Assembly: GCA_018398765.1 (NCBI GenBank)
Contig: JAHBMJ010001923.1
Location: forward strand, 10,001 to 47,500
Source of the DNA: Chromera velia
Lineage: Eukaryota; Sar; Chromeraceae
Direction: 5' to 3'
DNA: 37,500 nucleotides
In this document: positions 20,956 to 31,830 of the stretch, in pieces
How positions within the stretch are numbered: position 1 is the stretch's first letter
Layout: each line of letters starts with the position of its first letter
Position numbers and translations under genes: made by a program
The notes under the pieces: model-generated
Databases searched by the model: none
What the model saw: only the letters and a program-made list of their open reading frames with translations
What the model was told of the DNA's origin: nothing

Positions 20956-23786
20956 TGTGTGTGTGTATACTACTCCCAGCTATGTAGCGAGTCTGGTTGA
21001 AATCTTCTTGGCTCTCCCTCTGTCTCTTTCTCTCTTGCAGGGACGTGACTAATAAGTTTACAGGCAAGCGTCTGGTTGCGTCCCCTTCCTTCGTTCCGGA
21101 CTCCTATCCCTCCGCACCGCCCCCCCCTCAGCAGCCTCTTGCCCAGATTGGAACTCTGGGGGGCATCGGTCCCCCTGCTACGTCAGGGTCAATAGGGACT
21201 GGGGGGGGGGCATTCAGGCGTCCTTCTCCAGTGGAGACCCGAGAAAGGGGGGGCCCTCATATTTCTTCCCCCCCCACCCACCCAGGCCTGGGGGGTCCCT
21301 CGGGTGTCCTTCCAGGAAGTGCAAAGGCCAACGGAGTCAGAAAAGACCCCCCTGGAGGAAAGGGGGGGACTGGGTTCCCTCCTCCCAGCTCTCCTCTTCC
21401 TCCGTCTCTTGCAGATCCTGCATTAGATGATACAGAGACGGGGGGTTGGGGGGGGGCTACAGCGGTGGGGAGTGCTAAGGGAGATCCTACAGATATCACC
21501 AGTCTGTTTATTACGGGGCGTACGCCGTCGCCAGCAGACGGTCAGGCTCCTCCAAGTAGTCAACGGCGCGGTCGTTATTTCGATGGTGATAGTCGTTTTC
21601 GTTCCGACGCTCCATCGTTTGTTCCGCAGTCTTCTCTCGGCGTGTTAGGTCTCGGGGGAGGGGGGGGAGGGGCAAGTGGGGGGTTGGGAGAGCCAGCGGC
21701 CAGGCCCCGGACAGGCAGCGACACCGGGCCGTTTCTCAGTTCTGTTCCTGTTTCCGTTCCCCCTCCGTCCTACTCTCCGGCCCCTCATGCGGCAGAGAAG
21801 GCGGCCCCGCCGTCATCTCGTCGGGGCAAGAGGGGTAATAAGGGAGATAAGGACAAGGAAGGGGCAAAAGGGGGGGCAACGGGGACACCATTGAAAAGTG
21901 CCAGAGGGGGGGAAGGGTTGGAGGGGGACAAAGTGACTTCTCCTCTCCCCTCGACGTCGTTGCAAGCAGTGACCCCGATAGCAGGATCATCCTCGTCGGG
22001 ACAGAATCAAAATCGCTTGAACGCATCAGGAAGAGAGGGAGAGAAGGAGAAAGAGAGAGATCCCTCTCGTAAATCTGGTAGTAAGAAAGGTCCGAGTCCT
22101 GTGAAGAATCACGCAGGAGGGGGTGGAGCAACGGCTCCGGTGGATTCAAATCGAAATTGGGGCGCTAATCCGTCTCCCGACCTTACCCTCATGTTAGTCG
22201 ATGGGTCTCCAAAAAAGGACAGGAAGGACATTGAGGAGAAGAACCGCCGAGAGATTGCAGAGTTGATGAGAGAAGGAACAAAAAAACGACTACCCCCCCC
22301 AGACGATGACAAAGGTTTGGATATTGAGGAGAAGGTCTCGGAATGGCCCGACACGGTCGATCTGGCAAAGAAGAGACTCGCACTCCCTCAGGTTGGTCTC
22401 TCGGTCAGGCCGCAGCCTTTTTTGCCTCTTGGACTGGTTGATGACTGCATCCATTCATTCACGGCCTTCTTCCTTGCTGTTCCCTTCAAATCGGTTCACG
22501 GCACGTATACGTCTGTCTGTCTGTCTGTCTGTCAAGTGTCTTGAGAGATGCGCTTTTGTGATTCAGGGACAAGGACGTGGTGGGACCTGTCTGTCTTGCC
22601 TGTCTGGTTCCTCTACCCATCTGTAAGCTGACGCCGGAGGCTTTCTTTCTGTCCGCATGTGCGTCTGAAATATGCGTGCGTCCTTCCTCAAAATGCTGCC
22701 TGCATGATTTCCCCACGACCCCACGACTGTCTGTCTGTCTGTCTGCAGTTGAGCAATCTGCCCGTGACGGCCTCTCATCAGCTGGTCAAGAGCGAGGTTG
22801 ATCGTCTCCGTCTGTTGGTCAACTCGGTCCGCTACCCCGTCTCTGACACCCAGGCAGGGGGGGGGCAGACTCCCCCGGAGTATCAACAGTACCTTAACAG
22901 TCTGATGCGTGCGTGCCACGAGGACCTTGCCGGCATGTCTGTTTTCATCATCTTCTGCGAGACGGCCGAACAACGTACGATGGCGTGCGTGGCCTTCATA
23001 GAGTTCGACAGGAGGATCATCATCGCAGTCAACGCACCGAGACACTTCAAGACAGCCGGACGGCAGTTGGCTGCCGAAAATTTGCCGCCTGTGGTGGTGT
23101 CTTCTAATTTGAGTCTTGAGGAGACGAAAAAGGCCGGGGAAGTGGTGCAGGTCCGTGGGGGAAACAAAGAAGGGGAATGGTGCTTGAGCAAGAGACAGAG
23201 GAGGGTGAGGGGGGGGAAACGAGTTGGTGGGAACGGAACGCAGGATTGGTTGGTGGGTACTGAACATTTGTTATTCTCTGGCCTGACTGGTCACGAACGG
23301 TGTTTTTCAATCAGGGGGAGGGGGATTTCTTCATCGTCTGAGCGGGAAAGGGCTGTTTCAGTGAAATAATCATATTCTGATGCTAGGCGGGCAGGACGTT
23401 CGGAAGAATAGGTAGGGGTCTCTGTGTTTGTTTGGGGAGTGGGGGTGGGTGGGTGGGTAGAGGACATGCAGATGTGAGTATGCATGCATGATGTGGATGA
23501 GTCATCTATACCCTCGCTCTGCTTGCAGGAAACGGTCCATCAGGTCGGGGTGACAGATTTGGATAATTTGGTGACACAGTCGGACAGGTTCTTGGACTTG
23601 TTTCTTGACGGGGTGGGGGACGACAAGGCTCTGGCGTGTCTGTGCTGCTCGCCTCCACTGGTGGTGTCCAATGCCTTCAATAGGGCTGCACAGGTTCGGC
23701 TGTTGGGGGAGTGTCGTGTGATTTTGGTGCGCTTCGCCCCAAGTTCTGCAGAGGAAGGGCAGGAGGAGGAGGAAAATCCGTGGTGA
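19844..23786 (+). CDS. NYN (PIN-like) domain protein, 903 residues, five exons
   Basis: Exons 19844-19908, 20021-20656, 21041-22391, 22749-23150 and 23529-23786 all join in phase with GT-AG introns; the sum is exactly 904 codons. Residues 7-230 form an NYN domain of the PIN-like nuclease fold (LabA / limkain-b1 type): Asp12 in LVDGAYLW, Asp136 in KGGDVTIA, and Asp163/Asp165 in ITGDADLAF are at the positions of the metal-binding acids. Family members cleave or bind RNA. Residues 234-620 are low-complexity Gly/Pro/Ser, followed by a charged helical segment (about 625-660). Residues 685-903 form a second globular alpha/beta-looking region (for example MSVFIIFCET, ACVAFIEFDR) that I do not recognise, ending in a Glu-rich tail. 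Exon 2 would stop at 20669 if unspliced, giving a short NYN-only form. Confidence 0.88.
20690..20968. repeat. CT-rich then TG microsatellite in intron 2 of the NYN gene
   Basis: TTTCTC/CTCT repeats (20690-20830) are followed by a short CGCG stretch, CT, and TG repeats (20890-20968). Polypyrimidine lies on the coding strand, upstream of the TTGCAG acceptor at 21035-21040. Confidence 0.92.
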
Positions 23787-25279
23787 GGTGAGGTGAGAGG
23801 GGCCGTGAGTGAAGTGAGGGAGGGAGTGACGGAAGGAGAAAGGGACGTGTGAAGGTGTGCGTGGGGAGAATGGTGAATAGAAAAAAGGGGGTGGTAGAGT
23901 TTGAGGCATTCTGGTATCGGGTAAAGAAGTCTTGTTTGAAAGGAAGAACGGAGGGAGGCAAGCAGGGAAAGAGGGAGGGAAATTCCCAAAAGGCCTTCTT
24001 CCTTCTCTGCTTCACGGAAGGTTGGCCCGAAGTGAGAAAAAGAAGGGAAGGAGCGAAAGAATTATGAGGGGGTAGAGACCGAAGAAAGATAGAAGGAGAG
24101 CAGAAAAGAGTGCGATGAGTGACACGGACATTCCATATGTGAGCCGATTGATGGGAGGATGGCAAGAAAGAGCCTCTCTTCTCTGTTTCATTCGAGAGCA
24201 TTCAAGCGAAAGAGGGGAAAGAAGTGTGAATGCTTTCGCTCTTGAACTGCAAAGTGGAGGGAGGGGGGAGAAAGGGTGCATGTAGTGCCTCTAATATTCA
24301 TCCATCCATCGCAGCAGCACTTGTGCGTCCTTGTACATTCCTACATAGAATTTGAAAGAACGAAAGAAGGGAAGCTTCTTTCCCTCCGACCAGTCGTTTG
24401 AGATGGGGTGGATTGGAGTAGAGGCATTCATCGTGCAGGGGTCTGTCTTTCCGGTCGTTTCGGATTTGGAGGCAGAGGCGGTCAGGAGACACCGTGTGTG
24501 GGCGAGAGAGGATTGTGTCCTTTGCTCTTCTTCCTCCTTCTCCCTACAGATTCACCCATCCTTTCTGCTCCGGCCGGCTCCGACTCCTCTTCTCAAGGCA
24601 GAACTGCAACGTCAAATATTCATATTAGGCTACGCAGACTGGACCTGTCTGCCTTTCAGAGCTTTCCACCCTCCCTTCTCTCCCTCTCTACCTTTGACAA
24701 GAGCTGAATTTCCTCCAGATTCCGAGAGTGATCGATGATGGATGTGCGTGAGAGACAAGGAAAGAAATTAAGTTGGAGGAGGAACCTGTCGGAATGGTGA
24801 AAGCGGTAGAGGGGGATCGCAGTCGCTTCCTGTTAGGTCTTTGGGTGCTTGTTGAGTTCGGGTGAGAGAACTAGGATCCGAGGGGGGCAAAGGGGCATTG
24901 GCGGATGGCGTGTATGGGAGGGGCGGGTTGGTAAGGCATCACCAGCATCTGAAACGCAAGTCTGACAGAGAACAAAACAAATAGATTGCCCTTCTTTTGC
25001 CTTCCTGTAGTTCTCTTGTACTCCATCAACCGTCTCTTCAGTCCTTTTCCTGCTTTTTCTTCCTCACGTACTGACCTGTAGCATCATTCGCATCGACGAT
25101 GCATCTGCCGCTAATTCAAACCTCTCCCCGTAGCTCCTTCCCCCCTAGAGACGACAGGTCGGATCGCTCCCCGCCTTTGTGGCTAGAGCTGGCCTCCCAT
25201 GTCTAGTCCCATGTGTGTTCACTGCACTGATGCTCATACCTGTGCCTACCTCTAGACCTACCTGTACCCCTTTTCAGGG
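23787..25279. other. Mostly non-coding; weak exon candidate near 24549-24709
   Basis: Purine-rich sequence with GGGAGG runs follows the NYN gene. A plus-strand segment after a CTACAG at 24543-24548 reads DSPILSAPAGSDSSSQGRTA to a stop at 24709; it could be a terminal exon, but no donor upstream joins it in phase. Composition turns AT-rich after about 25280. Confidence 0.25.
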
Positions 25280-26440
25280 CGTCTGCTTTTACTAGTTCCT
25301 TTATTAATTTTCGACAGCTCTGATCGAGCTGAGAGCTCTCTAAATATTTTTTTTCGAATCATATTAAAACAAATCTTCCTATTGATTGTGGAAGTGGGAT
25401 AATATGACAGTACAACTTAATTTATAAATTTAAGTTTTGCATCCAATTAAAATATTTTAAATTATGTAAATCGGTATTATTTATTATTATTACTATTATT
25501 ATTATTATTATATAATTTATTAAGCCTAGGTATTAACTTCCGTCTAGATTTCCATTGAAGAAGATTGTTAGGAAGATTCTTAATTCTACTAAACCTTGAC
25601 CCAGCTTGTGTGTCTCAGAGAAAACTTAATTACAATTAGGATTAGGATTAGGATTTATGTCCGGAGGATTGGCCTCCTGCCCCAATGCCGAATGTCTGAC
25701 GTGCAGCTCCCAAGGAAAGCGTCTAGACGCATCAGACCTCCCCGGCCGGTCCGCACAGGTCTAGCGTGTGCCGTAAACGGTTTACAATTGAAGAAAAAGC
25801 ATACGCGGCATCATTTTTCCTTTATCTGAATGTTTCTTCTCTCTTGACGCGACTAGACGCGACCCCCGGTCCGCCGCCCTTACCCTTCCTAGTACCCTTC
25901 CCTCGCTGTTTACTCTCAATTAAATCTTCTTGTCTAGTGACTCTAGTCACTCGTCCGCCTTGGTAATAAGTGATATTATAAAGTGATAACGGTAGATAAC
26001 TGATTTACTGGTGCCCTAGAGCACTGATAAGTGATTTATTGGTGCCTTAGAACATTGTCGCCGTTTGCCTCGTAGCCAGAGCTGCAGGCATTGGCTGGTT
26101 ACTAGTACTTTATCGTGCGCCTTTTGCATTTCATCTTTAAAAATATGACGTCTTTTCCCCACGGTCTTGTCTTAGAATGCGTATCTAGTTATTTCCTTGG
26201 TTATTTTATGTTAATCAATGTTTTGCGTCATGTATTTAAAAAAACGTTGCATTAAAAAAAAATATACTATTTATTAAATGAATGTCTTTTATATATTGTG
26301 CATTAATATATAGTATAGGATCAACTTTAATCATCGTGCATATAGATACACAGAGTTTTTATGTAAATATATGTAAATTTATGATCTTGTGCAGTACTGA
26401 GGCTTTAAACTTGAAACTTGGACTGTTACTTGGTTGAGCT
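25280..26440. other. Third AT-rich, CTAG-rich island, no gene
   Basis: AT-rich sequence without coding frames. About 16 CTAG words fall between 25140 and 26220, some four times chance. It contains an ATT trinucleotide run (25480-25510) and three and a half copies of ATTAGG at about 25633-25654. Sharp borders again suggest an inserted, decayed element. Confidence 0.6.
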
Positions 26441-26457
26441 TCCTAGCCCTCGAACGT

Positions 26458-26760
26458 AAAAAAAATAGAAAAAAAGACAGACAGACAGACAGACAGGCAG
26501 GCAGACAGGCAGGCAGACAGGCAGGCAGGCAGGCAGGCAGACAGACAGATAGAAAAGAAAGAAAAGAAAAGAAAAGAAAGAAAGAAAGAAACAAGCAAAG
26601 AAAGAAAGAAAGAAAAAAAAAATAGAAAGAATTTAAGGAAGGAAGGAAGGAAGGAAGGAACAAAGGAAGAAGGAAGGAAGAACGAAAGGAAGGAAGGAAG
26701 GAAAGAAGGAAGGAAATAAGGAAGGAATGAATGAATGAAGGAAGGAAGGAAACGAGAAGG
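26458..26760. repeat. GACA / GGCA / GAAA / GGAA tetranucleotide array
   Basis: Purine-rich tetranucleotides change in blocks from GACA to GGCA (26474-26550), GAAA (26552-26630) and GGAA (26636-26755). The strand asymmetry is complete: almost no pyrimidine other than the C of the first units. Confidence 0.95.
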
Positions 26761-26769
26761 AAAAGCAAC

Positions 26770-27299
26770 AGACAGACACATAAAGACACAGATGTTCGCG
26801 AGAAAACGCAGATATGCACAAAGTTTCACAGAGTCAAAGAGACGTCGGCAGACTTCAACAGGGAACACGTGTCATACTGGAAGCCGTTTCGAGTGTACAT
26901 ACAATTACATACATATGTTCACAGGCCAAATCAATCATTCAGTCAAGTATATAGATCGCTTCTTTCTCTTTGAAAGTCCCGGCCCACGCACGATCTTGTG
27001 CTTCATTGCGGTCCCTCTCTTTCTTGTCAATGAATGCTTGTTCAGTTGCTGATTGTAGAGGTGACGTCTTTCAGTCTATATATGAAGAGACGTACAGTGC
27101 CACCAATGATGGGATCAGAGACGATGAATATAGCCATGAATTTCCAGCTGCCCTCGGTAACTTGGCTCTGTTCCCAAATTATCCTTCATACTGATGCTAG
27201 TGATCTAGGTCAGCGATTGCAACCCAGAGCAGATGGACAACGCTTCTCTATAAAGCACACCGTGCTTGCATTCAAGCTTTCAAAAACTTAGATCAATTC
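26770..27299. other. Flank of the C2-like gene, possible last exon
   Basis: On the minus strand, about 27170-27042 reads a hydrophobic stretch (FMAIFIVSDPIIGGTVRLFI) to a stop. It could be an alternative membrane-anchoring last exon of the gene at 27300-28026, but a clear in-phase donor is lacking. The plus strand offers only a short frame. Confidence 0.2.
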
Positions 27300-28026
27300 T
27301 CAAAGCACCATCTTATTGATTTTTGACGATCTGGAAGGAGCGTAATGCTTGGCCACACTCTTCACGCTCGGCCTATCTGTCACTTTCAGAGTTACTTCAA
27401 TAGCAAAGCTCATACAGTTGACAGCATCGCTGCTGCCAGGTCTGGCCTGCACGCTGTAATCCAGCTCGACAGTAGTGTTGGCAAAGGAGCAGATGGCGTC
27501 CATGTTATCCCAGCTTATTAGTCCCAACCTGTACTTGTAAAATTTGGGAGATCCCGAGGACTGTACGCAGACATTCAAATAGAGGAACAAAGCAAGTGAG
27601 AAACAGTTAGTAAACGGGTTACACTAATTCTCACATCACAACTGTTACAGAGAGAAAACTCACGACAATGCTCTTCATTGTCTCCTCCGCATTGGACCAT
27701 TCGTCCATCACTTCTACGTAGACACCTGAAGTACACATGTGCGCCAGCACCATCTTCTACTTGTACTTCTTCCAAGAGGGGTCCCAGCGATCTTCGTTAT
27801 GCACAAATACCACTCCACTGTGAACATGCTTCTGGTCATTTTCAACGCTCACCAAGTACATTTCTGGCATATAAGGATCGAAGTTGGGCTTGTGACTGGA
27901 ACTAAGGACGATGCAATTATCGGATCTAGACCCTCTGATAGACTCACCCTTGCCTACCACTATCCACTTCAAGTCAGGTCGTGGAGGTCCACTGCTGGGT
28001 GGAGGCGTGGAGGAATTTGACCCCAT
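27300..28026 (-). pseudogene. C2-like protein with N-myristoylation start; frame interrupted
   Basis: Exon 1 begins at 28026 with MGSNSS, a match to the N-myristoylation pattern (Gly2, Ser6), then a Pro/Ser linker and a segment (residues 20-89) with DPYMPEMY, NEDRWDPSW and KKYK that recalls a C2 membrane-binding domain. This likeness is tentative. An in-frame TAG lies at 27759-27757. The same frame resumes with VYVEVMDEW and runs through a GTGAGT donor at 27663 into the last exon 27560-27300 (87 codons including stop), in phase. The gene is either broken by compensating frameshifts near 27760-27725 or uses a 93-base intron from about 27816 to the CAG at 27726, which removes the stop but also the DPSW block. 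Codons are more A/T-ending than in neighbours, hinting at a different origin. Confidence 0.5.
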
Positions 28027-28809
28027 TTTCTAGTATAATGAAACTTCGTACAGGAGAAGAAGCTAGAGATGAAGAGAACTGCTTTTGGGAAGCCAGCTAG
28101 AGAGATAGATGCACGCGCCAAAACTGGATCATCAAAGCCGTCTCAGAATACTTGAGAGCTTTAAATTCAATCCGGCAAATATCAATGACAAAGTCTGTGT
28201 CTCTCAGTCCATTTCTTTGCATTCACTTTGCATTTTCTGTGAATCTCGGAGACGTGCTGTGAAGACTGAATAAGACCTCTGGACGAGACAGCCTTAATTG
28301 CATACGTAGGTGGCGAGTGGATCGTATGGTTCCGAGTTATCATTGAAATGCAGCTAACATGAATCATTGCATGGCCCCGCGGCTGCATGCATGCAATAAA
28401 CGCTATCTGACGCAAGCGAGCTTGCGAACGGCCCCAGAAAGCAAGAAAAATGATAATTGCTTGACGCACGCTATTTGTACGTACTAGATACACGCTATAT
28501 GCATGGCTGCATGGTTGAAGCTGCGGAAAGGTATGCTCGTGGTCACAAGAATTGTTTGGTCTATAGTTGTTTCGTAATTTAGTGCCCTCTGTTTCGTTTT
28601 CTAGAGTCATGATGGATTCACCCCAGGCATACCATGAACATTCTGATTTATTCAGATTTGAATTATTGATATACAATGGCAGAAGCCGCCCAGACATTTT
28701 GACACTTGACAAAAGCCAACGACAACTTGTTTTTTATACGAGTATAAATTTTAGTGAGGCTTAGACAGGCTTTTTGTAGACTCGTATATTTAAGAATACT
28801 TCTGTACAG
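28027..28809. other. No gene seen
   Basis: A minus-strand frame of 176 residues (28182-28712) has random-looking composition and no splice context. TGCATGCATGCA is at 28384-28395. Confidence 0.4.
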
Positions 28810-28912
28810 TGTGGAGTCCTTTTGAGCCTTTGCATGCACCGTGACTGAATGAGCCAGTATGCCACACCACATTCCGCCGCCGCGCTTTGCTTAATTCACG
28901 ATGTGTTGAAAT
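28810..28912 (+). repeat. Dispersed repeat, copy 1
   Basis: The core 28821-28895 matches 29950-30024 with about eight differences, all transitions. The copy begins GTGGAGTCCT, matched near 29922, and ends GTTGAAAT, matched near 30053-30061; internal indels separate the blocks. No coding frame. It may be part of a larger mobile element or a solo terminal repeat. Confidence 0.8.
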
Positions 28913-29920
28913 AATGCGAAAGGTATGGGCGCTTAGCAGGAGGCTGAGTGTACCACGGCCTTACAACCACTCCATCCACTGTGTACACACACATATGAAG
29001 TCGTCGGGACTTCCCTCCAAAAGAGCAGAGCTGAGAGAGTTCTTTTCAGTGCAAAGTGACACGCTGTCGGAAGCCGAGAAGGCTTGTACTTTCGATCTTG
29101 ATGTTGAGCCAGGAGGTATTGGATGTATTTGATGCCCCTGAGGGAACGGCAGGCCTGAAGTACAAAAAGTCAAGTGTGTAACTGCTGCCGCGTGGCCGGG
29201 TTCCCGTGTGATGGGTTGGTAAACCCCGGTTGCACCGTTCTTCTCGACTGACAGTAAGAAGGTGGAAGGATTTGAAGCTGGTGATGGCTGCTCATAAAGC
29301 AAACGATCAAACAATCAGAGCAATGCACCTCGAGGAGTGAAGTCGTGACAAAGTGTTCTGAAGTCAGTTCTAGAAATCACTTGGTTTGGTATGGTAGCTT
29401 AGTGAGAACGAGGATAGCCGACACACAAACAAGCTTTCAGAAAGCCATGAGTGGAGCAGTGTGTAGCTGCACCCTTTTCTTTGTTCAACATCACTTTGCA
29501 GCTGTTAACAATTCAATAACGCCGAGTTGGACGCATGCGCATGGCCGCCGTGCTCCCAAACTGGCTGGTGCTGGAGACCCACGGCTCTGATCGAGTCTTC
29601 CGGTCGACGACATACACATACGGTGGATGAGTGCTCTTATTGGTACCACTAGTATGTGCGTCACATACCTATGTCTGGGTGATCTTGGGCTTGCGAGCAT
29701 GCCTCACACATCGTGATGCTTTGAGATCGTTCTGATTCAATATTTTACGTGGCGCCTTAAATATTTTGACACGGATGCCATCGAGATGGAGTTCTTGGAG
29801 CTCTAACAACGATCAACGGCGACTTGGATGAGATCCGTTTTGGGTATTGAAGCGCATGCTCGGTCTTTTCATTTGTTGATCGTGAGGACGCGATTTTCCT
29901 GTCCGTGGCCAGGGGGGATC
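28913..29920. other. Interval between the two repeat copies, no gene
   Basis: About 1 kb of balanced composition with only short frames (for example 28887-29132 plus). If the flanking repeats are terminal repeats, this would be the element's interior, but no transposase, reverse transcriptase or capsid-like sequence is visible. Confidence 0.4.
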
Positions 29921-30061
29921 TGTGGAGTCCTACCCTGTAGCGCCGCCCTTTGAGCCTTCGCATACGCCGTGACTGAGTGAGCCAGCATGCCGCGCCACAT
30001 TCTGCCGCCGCGCTTTGCTTAATTTGTACGTGTTGCGCGCGTCGATCAAAGTCGTTGAAAT
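29921..30061 (+). repeat. Dispersed repeat, copy 2
   Basis: Same orientation as the copy at 28810. It keeps CpG at several places where copy 1 has TpG or CpA, and carries extra bases at about 29932-29947 and 30025-30052. Confidence 0.8.
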
Positions 30062-30879
30062 CGAGTCTGACCTTCGTATTCAAGCATGCAACATGTTACT
30101 CGAGCAACGGATAACATCGTTTGAGTCTGATGTCTGTTTAACATAGATCGAGAGTCTGAGAGAGAGGAATGAGTAGAAACTGTGCATGATAGAATGAATG
30201 CAGCTGATTGGAATACTAGATCGCGCTAGCGCTTAAACTAATATAGAGCCAAACCTTCTGTAAACTGTTGCTTGAGTTAGTATTGCACACGTTCCTTCTC
30301 TAGATCTTTCAAAGGTTCTTATCCTCATTTTACCTTCTGTCTGGATGCCATAAGGTGGCCGGACAGGAGGGATAAAGCAACGGGTTTTTCACAGATAGAC
30401 ATAGTGGGAAGGCTCTAGGGCGGAACATATCAATCAATCAATCAATCAAATCATAATGCTATGCTATGCATCTTTAAAAATATTTAAACATCTGATAAGA
30501 GAATTGATTTTCCTGTAATATCATTTTAATATAAAATGTCACAGTAGTCGAACAGTATCTCGAATAATCTTTCTTTCATCAAGATTTTTTTTATTTTTCA
30601 TTTTTTGACGATGGTTTATTTAACTTTAAGTTTTTGACCCATCATTCACTTAATGTTTTCATAAATTTCCTGTAGCCTCAATTGAAGATAATTAAACGTT
30701 CTTCATGCGACTTCAAGGCTAATTAATCAAGGTGCGATAAGCTGCCACCAGCTGCGACAGTAGGTGCCGCTTCAAGCCCCACTTTACAACATCTTTGCAA
30801 AAAAGTGGGAGCAAAATAAGAAGAGACAGAGGGACGGAATTTGAGACCTAGTTTGAGACCCATCATTATGGGCTAGATC
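30062..30879. other. AT-rich stretch, no gene
   Basis: Contains an ATCA tetranucleotide run (30429-30450) and AT-rich sequence at 30460-30720. No credible frame. Confidence 0.5.
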
Positions 30880-31465
30880 ATGACTCATGAGGGATGAAGG
30901 CTAGGAAGCAGGGAAGGAAGCATGAAGCAAGGGAGCAAGGAAGGAGGGGGCGCGATGGAGGCAGGACCCCCTGGTCCTGGCAGGGAGGCAGGGAGGGTGA
31001 TCGAGAAGAAGGGAGGGATGAACTTCCGAGGAAGGAAAGAAGGAAGGAAGGATGGAAGAAAGGAGGAAAGGGGGGAAGAGACGAAGATGGAAGAGACAAA
31101 CGGAGGGAGGGAAGGAGGGAGGGAGGAAAGTTAGGAACCGGAAGGAATAAAGCAGGGAGAAAAGAAGGAATCAAGGAAAAAAAGTCTCAGTAGGAAAGAA
31201 GCAGATAGATAAACAAGTACCAAGCAAACAAATAAGTAAATAAAAACTGGAAAAAGGATGGAAAAAAGAAATAGCCTAGAGAAATAGCAGAAAAACATGC
31301 AGAAAGAGAGGAGGCAGGTGAAAAGTGGAAAAATGAAGAAATAAAATAGGGATCGAAGACAGGAAGAAAGGAAGAAAGAAAGTGAGGAAGGATGAAAGCA
31401 CAAAGAATAAAAAAAGGGAGAAAAAAAAAAAAAAAAGAGAACGAAAGACATTAAGCAAGAAAGAA
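30880..31465. repeat. Purine-only GGAA/GGGA/GAAA repeat tract
   Basis: About 580 bases of almost pure purine on the plus strand, with GGAAGGAA and GGGAGGGA units and an A run near 31420-31436. Such homopurine tracts can form triplex DNA. Lys/Arg/Glu and Ser/Phe/Leu frames over it are spurious. Confidence 0.9.
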
Positions 31466-31494
31466 AGAGCGAGGAAGTCTGTCAGGAAGCGAGT

Positions 31495-31830
31495 CAGCTA
31501 GTGAAAGAGGCATTAAGTAAGTGGATGTCGCTTGGTGTCTGTGTGAGTGAGCAAGCGGGTTGCTGTGTAAGTGACTGACTGAGTGAGTGGATGAGTGAGT
31601 GAGCGACTGAACGAGTGAGCGAAGGAGCAGAGGGAGGGAGGGAAGGAAGCTGGGATAAAAGCAGGCAGGGAAGGAGGCAGGTAAGGAGAGTCAGCGGAAA
31701 AGAGTGAGGGGGTGAGTGGATGAGTAAAGAAGTGAGTGAGTCAGTAAGTCAGGGGAGGAAGGCAGGGATAAAGCGATAGAGGAAGGGATTGAGGAAGAGA
31801 GCGCGTGAGCGAGTGGGTAAGTGAGTAAGG
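31495..31830. repeat. GAGT/GAGC short-repeat tract
   Basis: Degenerate GTGAGTGA and GGAAGGCA units, similar to the GAGT repeats near 12172-12240. Confidence 0.8.

Noticed and set aside
25633-25654. ATTAGG repeats resembling telomere sequence
   Set aside because: Only about three and a half copies, not the TTTAGGG or TTAGGG unit, and embedded in an AT-rich island; more likely a short microsatellite.
26379-26868. Minus-strand Ser/Phe/Leu-rich frame like a membrane protein
   Set aside because: Produced by GGAA and GAAA tetranucleotides; no splice or start context and no non-repeat core.
28182-28712. 176-residue minus-strand frame as a gene
   Set aside because: No codon bias, no recognisable motif and no supporting splice sites.
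28810-30061. LTR retrotransposon flanked by the repeat pair
   Set aside because: The copies are about 100 bases, with unequal borders and no reverse transcriptase, primer-binding site or polypurine tract identified between them.
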